A DNA stretch of 5,541 nt from Spirochaetaceae bacterium (GCA_031290205.1 JAITNZ010000002.1:1-5541); one strand, 5' to 3'; counted from the first letter of the stretch, positions 1 to 4,717 are shown. Notes: a model not told the origin generated them from the letters alone. Program-made: numbers and translations.

Positions 1-1118
1 TTCACAATCTCAAAAAGTTCGTCAAGGTCGGTGAGCGCGCGGGGACCGAAAGCAAGCTCGCGGAGTTTAGGGTCAACTGTCGTGCGTCCCGCCTCAATTT
101 TATCGGCAAGGTAGACGATTTTTGCAAGCGCGCCCATACCGGCAATTCCCGTCGTGTGGAAACGCACCGCCTCGATGACTGCGGCATCCTTAACGGCGAA
201 ACGTTCTTCAAGCATGATCGCCGCCGCCCGTCCGTGCAGCATAGCCGGTTTTTCAATCTCAAGCGGGGAAAAGGGCGAGCCGTCTTTTTTCGCAAGTGCG
301 ATCATCTCCGAGTCGGGGATGTCCTTAGCCATATCGTGCGTGATGCCGGCAAGATACGCGGTATCGGCGTCCAATCCCCAGCGTAATGCCAAATCCGAGC
401 AATGCAGCGCCACATTCCGCGAATGGAGGAAGCGGTAGACATTCAGCATTGAGCGGACAGCATCTTCTATAGTATCCAGAGGAGGCACGCCGCCCCCCAA
501 AAAAAGCCCGCGTGGCACGCGCGGCGCGTCACACTCGCCGCGTTCCCCAGCCGCCCCGTAGAGCCCCCGCCTTTCAATGATGCGGCGCGCGCCGTCCGGC
601 ACAAACTGCTGCCAAGCGCCGCCCGAGCGGATGAGGGCGCGAACTTCCGCCGACGAGATTTTATAGACCTCATTATTGAGGGTTTTATGAGGATAGGGGA
701 AATTTTCCCCCGCGCTCTGTTCCCGCCGCGCGATCGTCAGGTCTGCGATTTCGGCAATTTCGGCGGCATTTTTCCAGTTGGGGAAATCGGCGGCGACATC
801 ATCTCCAAGTATCAGCGCGGGCTTATCTTCGCCAAAATAGCGCGACTGGATGTCGCGGAGCGTATCAATCGTATACGAGACCCCCGCTCGTTTAATCTCG
901 CAAGCGTCAACCGTCCATCGCCGGTTTGCGCCTATCGCGGCGAGGAGCAATTCGAGGCGGCACTCCGCCGAATCCCGCTGAGCCTCGCTCTTATACGGCG
1001 AATGGAAGGCGGGAACGAAGATAACCCTGTCGCAACCCGCCAGGAGCGCCGCTTCAGCCAGCATTAAATGCCCAATATGAACAGGGTCGAAACTTCCGCC
1101 AAGAACCGCGAATTTCAC
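1..1118 (-). CDS. nadD: NadD-YqeK fusion: nicotinate-nucleotide adenylyltransferase plus HD-domain phosphohydrolase (3' end outside window)
   Basis: Reading leftwards, 372 codons are open without interruption and run off the window edge. Residues 1-188 are NadD, which joins nicotinate mononucleotide and ATP into deaminated NAD in the cytoplasm. GGSFDPVHIGH (7-17) holds the HxGH nucleotidyl-transfer motif, and ISSAEVR (154-160) is the C-terminal ISSxxxR signature. After a Gly-rich linker (about 189-213), residues 214 onward match YqeK, an HD-superfamily phosphohydrolase that in characterised members splits Ap4A into two ADP. Likely metal ligands are H232, H261-D262 (THDMAKD), H295, H321 and D339. 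Separate adjacent nadD and yqeK genes are the usual arrangement in Firmicutes; fusions are known in some bacteria. The start is GTG, five codons after an in-frame TGA, because no upstream ATG is available in frame. No Shine-Dalgarno sequence precedes it. The family calls are firm; the exact start is less so. Confidence 0.95.
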   Translation of the reverse strand, partial: MKFAVLGGSFDPVHIGHLMLAEAALLAGCDRVIFVPAFHSPYKSEAQRDSAECRLELLLAAIGANRRWTVDACEIKRAGVSYTIDTLRDIQSRYFGEDKPALILGDDVAADFPNWKNAAEIAEIADLTIARREQSAGENFPYPHKTLNNEVYKISSAEVRALIRSGGAWQQFVPDGARRIIERRGLYGAAGERGECDAPRVPRGLFLGGGVPPLDTIEDAVRSMLNVYRFLHSRNVALHCSDLALRWGLDADTAYLAGITHDMAKDIPDSEMIALAKKDGSPFSPLEIEKPAMLHGRAAAIMLEERFAVKDAAVIEAVRFHTTGIAGMGALAKIVYLADKIEAGRTTVDPKLRELAFGPRALTDLDELFEIV

Positions 1119-1124
1119 GAAATC

Positions 1125-1153
1125 AGCATATCAGGAAATATAGCGACTGTCCA
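1125..1153 (-). promoter_or_regulatory. Candidate sigma70-type promoter for nadD-yqeK
   Basis: On the minus strand TGGACA (1153-1148) is followed after 17 bases by TATGCT (1130-1125), matching the -35 consensus at 5 of 6 and the -10 at 4 of 6. The -10 ends only six bases before the GTG at 1118. Transcription would therefore start at or just inside the start codon, giving a leaderless message. That would fit the missing Shine-Dalgarno sequence, but the -10 match is mediocre. Confidence 0.35.
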
Positions 1154-1161
1154 TTATCCGT

Positions 1162-1280
1162 GCCACAGGGCGCCACAGGCGCTTTCATGCCTGTGCCTTC
1201 AGCAAGAGAAGGGCGTTCATGGCTCATTGCGCCGCCACAGGGTGCCTCAGGCACTTTCAGCCTTGCCTTCAGCAAGCCCT
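1162..1280. repeat. Two copies of a palindromic repeat, about 72 bp apart
   Basis: Copy 1 begins at 1162 and copy 2 at 1234. Both open with GCCACAGG, continue with a tight hairpin and TTTCA, and carry GCCTTCAGCAAG further on. The hairpins are GCGCC-ACA-GGCGC (1170-1182) and GTGCC-TCA-GGCAC (1242-1254). Their second base pair changes from C-G to T-A on both arms, so pairing is kept. The repeat lies upstream of nadD-yqeK and could form in RNA of either direction. It looks like a REP-type intergenic palindrome; genome-wide copy number cannot be seen here. Confidence 0.7.
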
Positions 1281-1293
1281 CCGTAGTGCCCTC

Positions 1294-1321
1294 TTGATAT
1301 TTTTTTCTTATCTGATACAAT
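1294..1321 (+). promoter_or_regulatory. Strong candidate sigma70-type promoter reading right
   Basis: TTGATA (1294-1299) and TACAAT (1316-1321) each match consensus at 5 of 6, with a 16-base T-rich spacer and an extended -10 TG at 1313-1314. Initiation is expected near 1328, right at an ATG (1329-1331). The ORF from that ATG (to 1766) has no Shine-Dalgarno sequence and mostly translates repeat DNA, so the transcript may be a long leader for the ORF at 1721, or untranslated. Confidence 0.5.
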
Positions 1322-1374
1322 ACTAATCATGAAGGTTGGGCATCCCAAAATCACTGATTTACTCACGCTTTTAG

Positions 1375-1434
1375 GCGCCACAGGCGCTTTCAGCCCGCCT
1401 CAGGCGGGTTTCAGCCTTGCCTTCAGGGGAAGGC
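1375..1434. repeat. Third, compound copy of the palindromic repeat: three tandem hairpins
   Basis: Three hairpins follow one another: GCGCC-ACA-GGCGC (1375-1387), CCCGCC-TCA-GGCGGG (1394-1408) and GCCTTC-AGGG-GAAGGC (1419-1434). The first two are each followed by TTTCAG, as in the copies at 1162-1280. The first hairpin plus TTTCA is identical over 18 bases to that of the copy at 1170-1187. It sits about 50 bases downstream of the rightward promoter, so it could fold in the 5' part of that transcript. Confidence 0.7.
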
Positions 1435-1456
1435 TTTCTCGGACAGGGCACGGGGG

Positions 1457-1542
1457 GGCAATCTCGGTCGGCAGCACGCGCACTATGTGCACGCGCTTGC
1501 TGCCATGCTCCTTGCCGCGCACTTTACCGTTGGGCTTTACTG
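1457..1542 (+). repeat. Duplicated segment, copy 1 (related to 2074-2148)
   Basis: This segment and 2074-2148 both start with GGCAATCTCGGTC and stay recognisably alike to a final CTG, with gaps near the front of copy 2. Translated in matching frames they begin GNLGR and GNLGQ and share an Ala/Leu-rich stretch (AAMLLAAH and AAILLTAH). Both are probably fragments of one formerly coding sequence present more than once in the genome. Copy 1 is in frame with the ORF at 1721-2005 at the present poly-C length. Its start also contains an imperfect inverted repeat (1471-1503). Confidence 0.5.
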
Positions 1543-1685
1543 TTTGCAATTCTCATTGCGGAGCAAAACAGCACGCTCCAAGCGAAACTCAGCGTATTTC
1601 GGACAAAAGCTTATCTCATATTTCAGGAAACGGGCGTTCACCGCGAACCGCGTTTTTTACCTTTTACCTTTTAATTTTAACCTTA

Positions 1686-1705
1686 CCCCCCCCCCCCCCC
1701 CCCCC
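1686..1705. repeat. Homopolymer: 20 consecutive C (G20 on the other strand)
   Basis: Twenty C residues directly follow a T-rich stretch with tandem TTTTACC units (1655-1668) and repeated TTTTAA. The tract ends four bases before an AGAGG (1710-1714) and 15 bases before the ATG at 1721. Homopolymers this long change length by replication slippage, and in Treponema pallidum poly-G tracts upstream of tpr genes modulate their expression. A tract here could alter translation frame, promoter or leader spacing, or nothing. Its length in the assembly may itself be inaccurate. Confidence 0.95.
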
Positions 1706-1720
1706 ATACAGAGGCGTTCT

Positions 1721-2005
1721 ATGTCTAACGGCACGGCAGCGTTTCTTCTCTATTATGACGCGCTAAACAGGCACGAAAGAAGCTATTTACCTACAGAGGG
1801 TTTTTTCTTTGGAAAACTCTGGGCGTTTTCAGCCTTAGAGACAGGCGTTTGCGCCTCTGAGTATTTTTACTCCGGCTTGCAGCAAAAGTACTCTGGCTCG
1901 GAGCAAACGTACTCTGGCTTGGAGCAAACGTGCCGCGCGCCGGAGCGGGCTCATTTTAGAATATTTTGTAACTATTTTACCCATTTTGGAGGATATTATG
2001 GCTAA
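1721..2005 (+). CDS. Doubtful 94-aa ORF directly behind the poly-C tract, with tandem heptapeptides
   Basis: I recognise no family. The ORF starts at ATG 1721, six bases after AGAGG (1710-1714), a fair ribosome-binding site. Residues 50-70 are three tandem heptapeptides, YSGLQQK, YSGSEQT and YSGLEQT, encoded by the 21-bp repeat at 1868-1930. There is no signal peptide or clear membrane segment. The frame is also open leftwards through the C20 tract to 1358, so a longer product from GTG 1487 or ATG 1505 is possible. It ends inside ATGGCTAA, overlapping the next start by eight bases. The opposite strand is also open across the repeat, and composition is not clearly coding. It may be a real small, possibly phase-variable gene or a remnant inside repeat DNA. 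Confidence 0.3.
   Translation: MSNGTAAFLLYYDALNRHERSYLPTEGFFFGKLWAFSALETGVCASEYFYSGLQQKYSGSEQTYSGLEQTCRAPERAHFRIFCNYFTHFGGYYG
1868..1930. repeat. Tandem repeat, three units of 21 bp
   Basis: The units run 1868-1888, 1889-1909 and 1910-1930. Each begins TACTC(C/T)GGCT and ends GCAAAAG or GCAAACG. Units 2 and 3 differ at one position; unit 1 is more diverged. The 21-bp period keeps reading frame, giving heptapeptides of the form YSG(L/S)(E/Q)Q(T/K) on the plus strand. The minus strand is also open here (LLQARVR-like heptads), so the period alone does not say which strand codes. Confidence 0.85.
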
Positions 2006-2073
2006 AAAAATTGCCAAGTACACCCTTCCCAAGACGGAAGCGGAATTGGACGCGCTGGCTGACAGCGGGGGAA

Positions 2074-2148
2074 GGCAATCTCGGTCAGCGCACGAGCGCG
2101 TTTGCCGCCATCCTCCTAACCGCGCACTCCTATGTCAGGGTCTTGCTG
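2074..2148 (+). repeat. Duplicated segment, copy 2 (related to 1457-1542)
   Basis: This copy begins with the 13-base word GGCAATCTCGGTC shared with 1457-1469. It reads GNLGQ, then AFAAILLTAH, in a frame different from the gene start at 1998, which is why that gene appears frameshifted. Just after it, TTGCTGTAGGGGC occurs twice in near-tandem (2143-2155 and 2157-2170), a further sign of local duplication. Confidence 0.5.
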
Positions 2149-2288
2149 TAGGGGCTTTGCTGTAGGGGGCACCCTCGTGTCGGATGGCGCTGGATATTGA
2201 GAGTGGGGCAGTGCGCGATGGCAAGCGCGGAGATACCGTGAATGTTTTTTACGCTGCGTTGCGGCTTAGAAAAAATATGTCGGATGAT

Positions 2289-2332
2289 GGCGGACATTAT
2301 TCCGCTGGGGGTGTGGGCGAACAAGGGTTCGC
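2289..2332. repeat. 44-bp double-hairpin element, copy A
   Basis: The first hairpin pairs GCGG (2290-2293) with CCGC (2302-2305) around ACATTATT, with an extra G-T pair outside. The second is GCGAAC-AAGG-GTTCGC (2317-2332). It matches the copy at 4657-4700 at 37 of 44 positions by my hand alignment, and both stems are preserved. It lies about 170 bases before the PH-domain start and overlaps the tail of the decayed gene. Confidence 0.75.
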
Positions 2333-2352
2333 TTTATACCACGATTGAACGT

Positions 2353-2378
2353 TATATGCGAATAAAGGTTCGTATATA
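2353..2378. repeat. Isolated hairpin with AAAG loop, related to the second stem of the 44-bp element
   Basis: An 11-bp stem (2353-2363 with 2368-2378, two G-T pairs) closes an AAAG loop. Its core GCGAATAAAGGTTCGT (2358-2373) matches GCGAACAARGGTTCGC at 2317-2332 and 4685-4700. It is a third copy of the same small hairpin without the preceding GCATTATT hairpin. The outer arm has been rebuilt from A/T pairs. Confidence 0.65.
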
Positions 2379-2419
2379 TGAAGTCGATAAGCGACATAAA
2401 ATCTGAACTTGGTCGGGGA

Positions 2420-2439
2420 CGGCGGCATCCGTGCCGCCG
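2420..2439. repeat. Perfect 8-bp GC-rich stem with TCCG loop
   Basis: CGGCGGCA (2420-2427) and TGCCGCCG (2432-2439) flank TCCG. No T-run follows on either side, so it is not a canonical intrinsic terminator. It is 65 bases before the PH-domain start and is best seen as another intergenic palindrome or a leader structure. Confidence 0.6.
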
Positions 2440-2504
2440 CTTCGTGATGAAAATAGATTTTGTGAAATTCAAACGCTTGTCTTAAAGGTTTTTGGAGGAT
2501 TATT

Positions 2505-2894
2505 ATGGGTATTTTTCAGGCTTTATTGGGTAATGCTAACTCAAGTGACGTTGAGAAAGTAAAAAAGGAATGGGGTAGTTTATTCGCCCAAGATGAAGAA
2601 ATCGGTGCGGCGTATAAACTGGTAAGAGATTATATCATATTAACGAATAAGCGCTTAATCGTGATTGATGTTCAAGGCATAACTGGAACAAAAATTGAGA
2701 TTAAATCTATTCCGTATTCACAAGTTGTTGCATTTTCTGTTACAACGGCTGGTATTTTAGACCTTAATGCTGAATTACATATTTGGGTTGCATCAGGTCC
2801 ATTTCCGATTCAAAAGAAATTCAGCAAAGATGTAAATATTTATGAGGTTCAAGGTATTTTGGCTGATGCAATAGCTTCAGCCAAGAATTCTTGA
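2505..2894 (+). CDS. Bacterial PH-domain protein (bPH_1 / former DUF1696 type)
   Basis: This 129-aa protein is a complete single-domain member of the bPH_1 family (PF08000 type), whose members are about 120-130 residues of pleckstrin-homology fold. Family hallmarks run in order: a short N-terminal helix with the LLGN word (7-10), acidic E31-E32 leading to AYKLVRD (36-42), TNKRLIVID (47-55), GITGTKIEIKSIPY (58-71), FSVTTAG (77-83), DLNAELHIWV (86-95), and a closing helix from NIYEVQ (111-116). No signal peptide or membrane helix is present, so it is probably cytoplasmic. The molecular role of these proteins is unknown. GGAGG (2494-2498) lies six bases before the ATG. A 60-base sample is about 37% G+C against about 60% in the LRR gene, suggesting a different origin. 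It probably shares a transcript with the next gene, 30 bases downstream. Confidence 0.92.
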   Translation: MGIFQALLGNANSSDVEKVKKEWGSLFAQDEEIGAAYKLVRDYIILTNKRLIVIDVQGITGTKIEIKSIPYSQVVAFSVTTAGILDLNAELHIWVASGPFPIQKKFSKDVNIYEVQGILADAIASAKNS

Positions 2895-2924
2895 AATTAT
2901 CCCTTTCTAAAAAATGGAGGTAGT

Positions 2925-3116
2925 ATGTTTTTTTCATCTGGTAAATCTGGCATTGAAAAATGCAAACAAGAATTAATAGACAGAACCAATGAAGAATTAG
3001 AAATAATAAAGAATGGGAAAAGTCATACTTCTTTATTTATTGGAAACGGTAAACAAAAAGATTATGAATTGGCAGCTTATGAAATATTGAGAGAAAGAAG
3101 GAATACTAAAAAATAA
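2925..3116 (+). CDS. Small hypothetical protein, 63 aa
   Basis: I do not recognise this gene. A strong GGAGG (2916-2920) stands four bases before ATG 2925, and the 30-base gap from the PH-domain gene with no terminator between them suggests one operon. The protein is hydrophilic and probably mostly helical: a Lys/Glu-rich helix (9-30, containing TNEELEIIKNG), a short Gly/Ser/Phe middle, then YELAAYEILRERR (47-59). The ending resembles short C-terminal helical motifs of the AxEIL-ER type seen in many unrelated proteins, which is only a weak hint. It has no signal peptide, membrane segment or catalytic motif. It is as A+T-rich as the PH gene, so the pair probably arrived together. Confidence 0.8.
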   Translation: MFFSSGKSGIEKCKQELIDRTNEELEIIKNGKSHTSLFIGNGKQKDYELAAYEILRERRNTKK

Positions 3117-3124
3117 TTTTTGCC

Positions 3125-3157
3125 GCCCCCGCAATGTTACGCATTGCGTTAGGGGGC
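3125..3157. terminator. GC-rich hairpin after the PH/63-aa gene pair; possible terminator without T-run
   Basis: GCCCC (3125-3129) pairs with GGGGC (3153-3157), and CGCAATG (3130-3136) pairs with CATTGCG (3142-3148) around a TTACG loop, with a four-base bulge on the 3' side. It begins nine bases after the stop codon, where a terminator is expected. On the plus strand it is followed by GAGCATTATTC, not a T-run, so intrinsic termination is uncertain. It may instead be the first stem of a spacer repeat. Confidence 0.4.
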
Positions 3158-3176
3158 GAGCATTATTCAGTCGGAA

Positions 3177-3200
3177 ACAACCCGTTTGTTGTGACGGGTT
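3177..3200 (+). promoter_or_regulatory. Hairpin with an alternative pairing in the LRR-gene leader
   Basis: AACCCGT (3179-3185) pairs with ACGGGTT (3194-3200) around eight bases. ACAAC (3177-3181) can instead pair with GTTGT (3188-3192), and the two structures exclude each other. The hairpin ends 27 bases before AGGAGA (3228-3233), the ribosome-binding site of the LRR gene. It is preceded by GCATTATTC (3160-3168), a word also present at 4662-4670. A regulatory role is inference only. Confidence 0.4.
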
Positions 3201-3239
3201 ATATTTGGCGGGCGTTGCCTTAAGCGCAGGAGAATTGAT

Positions 3240-4622
3240 ATGAACAGAAAGAAGATCGGTTTGTTTTTTGTGTTAATCGGGCTGTGCGCGGCGGCTGTTT
3301 CCGCGCAGACGGCATCGGACTTTGAAGTGACGCTCACCGAAGACGGCAACGGGGTGGTGATCAAGGGGTACACCGGAAAGGTAAGCAATACCATCAAGAT
3401 ACCTGCGACCATCGAGGGACTGCCCGTCAGGGAAATCGGGGCGGGGGTGTTTTCCTATGCGGGGATAGGTGTTACCCGATTCGCGGACGCACACGCGGTC
3501 AATGTAACAGCAGTGGGCAGCCCCTTTACCGTTGTCCTGCCCTCGGGGCTCATCAAAATAGGGGATAGGGCTTTTTACGAGAGCGCACTTACCGGCGTAG
3601 TCATCCCCGACAGCGTTACCTCCATTGGCGATGAGGCGTTTTATTTCTGCTACTACTATACGCAGACAGGCTACCATGCGGATGCAGATCCTAGAGGGAT
3701 GACTTTTTCGCTAACCTCCGTTACCTTGCCCAAAGGGTTGACCACAGTGGGGAAAAGCGCTTTTGCAGGCAATTTTGCCCTGAAAACCGTCGTTATCCCT
3801 AATGGGTGGACCGTGATCAGCGAAAAGATGTTCTCGGGGTGTTCGGCACTCACCGCGATTACCATCCCTGACAATGTGACCTCCATAAGGGAAGGGGCTT
3901 TTATGTCCACCGGACTGACGAGCATTACCTTCGGTAAGAGGCTTACATCCATTGGGGCGGGAGCGTTTTCGGAATGTGAAGATATCAAAACTATCGTCAT
4001 CCCCGAATGGGTAACCGAGATAGGAGTGGGCGCCTTTGGCGGGTGTTCCGCTTTAACCACCGTTACCATCCCTGATTCGGTGGAGAGTATACGACTGGGA
4101 GGGACTAACTCTAGTTCGGGCCGCACGCTCATGGAAGGGGCATTCAACGGGTGCGGGAAACTGAACCTCGCTACCCAAGCCCGACTAAAGAAAATCACGA
4201 TAGCGCCCACCGCATACGAAGTGGAACAGGCAGAAAAGCAGCGCGAAGCGGAAGAACGCCGAGCTCAAGAAAAACGCGAGCGGGAAGAGCAAGCGGCGGC
4301 AGCGCAGAAAGCCCACGAGGAATGGGAGGCAGCACAGCAGAAAGCCCGCGAAGAAGCATTTGCGGCGCGTGATGCCGAAGCGAAACGTGAGCAGGAACAA
4401 ATGCAGCGCGAATTCGAGCTAGACGTAAGATTGAGTGGCGTGTATGGAGCAGAAGGGGGAAAGGGTACACTCAAGAAAGATCAGTTCGATGAGTTCATGA
4501 GTATATGCGAAGACTACAAGAAGCTGGGCAGCGACATTTCATCGGATGGCATAATTCAAATGATCATACAAACGCGTCTGAGCAACAGTCAGAAGAAACA
4601 GTTTTCCACGAAGTTTAAGTGA
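3240..4622 (+). CDS. Exported BspA-type leucine-rich-repeat protein with C-terminal coiled coil
   Basis: This 460-aa protein has a Sec signal peptide: MNRKK, a hydrophobic core (6-20) and probable cleavage after VSA (20-22). Residues 28-70 are the lead-in typical of treponemal BspA-like proteins (TEDGNGVVI, IPATIEGLPVREIG). About eight LRR_5 / TpLRR repeats of roughly 23 residues follow (100-310), with landmarks such as VIPDSVTSIGDEAF (121-134), TIPDNVTSIREGAF (208-221) and TIPDSVESI (276-284). Repeat 2 carries a Tyr-rich insertion (137-157). Residues 328-394 form a long Glu/Lys/Arg/Gln/Ala-rich helix, probably a coiled coil. A Lys-rich tail (395-460) is unlike any domain I know. The family is linked to surface adhesion, but no lipobox or sorting signal is visible, so a periplasmic or secreted site is equally possible. 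AGGAGA (3228-3233) supports the start. Confidence 0.93.
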   Translation: MNRKKIGLFFVLIGLCAAAVSAQTASDFEVTLTEDGNGVVIKGYTGKVSNTIKIPATIEGLPVREIGAGVFSYAGIGVTRFADAHAVNVTAVGSPFTVVLPSGLIKIGDRAFYESALTGVVIPDSVTSIGDEAFYFCYYYTQTGYHADADPRGMTFSLTSVTLPKGLTTVGKSAFAGNFALKTVVIPNGWTVISEKMFSGCSALTAITIPDNVTSIREGAFMSTGLTSITFGKRLTSIGAGAFSECEDIKTIVIPEWVTEIGVGAFGGCSALTTVTIPDSVESIRLGGTNSSSGRTLMEGAFNGCGKLNLATQARLKKITIAPTAYEVEQAEKQREAEERRAQEKREREEQAAAAQKAHEEWEAAQQKAREEAFAARDAEAKREQEQMQREFELDVRLSGVYGAEGGKGTLKKDQFDEFMSICEDYKKLGSDISSDGIIQMIIQTRLSNSQKKQFSTKFK

Positions 4623-4656
4623 GTTGTTCTGGTTTCCCGTAGGCGCCGGATATGTA

Positions 4657-4700
4657 GGCGGGCATTATTCCGCCGTGGATATAGGCGAACAAAGGTTCGC
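4657..4700. repeat. 44-bp double-hairpin element, copy B
   Basis: GGCGG (4657-4661) pairs with CCGCC (4670-4674) around GCATTATT, and GCGAAC-AAAG-GTTCGC (4685-4700) forms a second stem. It fills about half of the 95-base gap between the LRR gene and the nuclease gene and ends five bases before the nuclease ribosome-binding site. Relative to copy A, the outermost pair of stem 1 changes from G-T to G-C, which keeps pairing. Confidence 0.8.
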
Positions 4701-4717
4701 TACAAAGGAGTTTTTTT

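Larger units (their letters stand above)
1998..2348 (+). pseudogene. Decayed or interrupted gene of unknown function
   Basis: A normal start is present: GGAGG (1988-1992) five bases before ATG 1998, then the gene-like opening MAKKIAKYTLPKTEAELDAL. After about 23 residues the frame enters the duplicated segment (2074-2148) out of its apparent frame and stops at TAG 2163-2165. In the same frame, from ATG 2184, gene-like sequence resumes (MALDIESGAVRDGKRGDTVN, then FYAALRLRKN) until TGA 2346-2348, the last part lying inside the 44-bp hairpin element. The simplest reading is one gene split by an inserted or rearranged repeat. The alternatives are two tiny ORFs (1998-2165 with 55 codons; 2184-2348 with 54 codons) or chance. 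I do not recognise the family. Confidence 0.35.
1119..2504. other. 1.4-kb gene-poor spacer filled with repeats and gene remnants
   Basis: No secure coding sequence lies between the divergent nadD-yqeK gene and the PH-domain gene. The spacer contains palindromic repeats (1162-1280, 1375-1434), a rightward promoter (1294-1321), a segment duplicated at 1457-1542 and 2074-2148, a C20 tract (1686-1705), a 21-bp tandem repeat (1868-1930), a decayed gene (1998-2348), and further hairpins (2289-2439). All three rightward frames are open for long stretches around 1329-1766, as expected of GC-rich repetitive DNA rather than of a gene. Confidence 0.7.

Noticed and set aside
1123..1320. 65-codon minus-strand ORF just upstream of nadD-yqeK, with two similar APCG-containing stretches 24 residues apart
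   Set aside because: It needs a TTG start, has no good ribosome-binding site, and its internal similarity is fully explained by the 72-bp spaced palindromic DNA repeat.
1642..1658. CGCG-AAC-CGCG followed by six T, resembling an intrinsic terminator
   Set aside because: The stem is only 4 bp and the T-run continues into a longer T-rich repeat, so the resemblance is weak.
1329..1766. 145-codon plus-strand ORF starting right at the expected transcript start
   Set aside because: No Shine-Dalgarno sequence. The translation is mostly repeat DNA plus the poly-C tract, and the other two frames are equally open. It is kept only as a possible leader reading frame.
2345..2378. Possible promoter TTGAAC (2345-2350) with TATATA (2373-2378) for the PH-domain gene
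   Set aside because: The spacer is 22 bases, too long for a sigma70 promoter, and TATATA is part of a hairpin arm.
2378..2485. 35-codon ORF (MKSISDIKSELG start) before the PH-domain gene
   Set aside because: No proper ribosome-binding site; its middle is the hairpin at 2420-2439 and its start is inside the hairpin at 2353-2378. Probably non-coding.
1119..2504. CRISPR array or transposon
   Set aside because: The repeats are few, unequal in spacing and palindromic, with no uniform spacers; no terminal inverted repeats or transposase are visible.
4185..4474. Three long minus-strand ORFs opposite the LRR-protein coiled coil
   Set aside because: They mirror the Glu/Lys/Arg-rich codons of the plus-strand coiled coil; the plus gene has a ribosome-binding site, signal peptide and family match.
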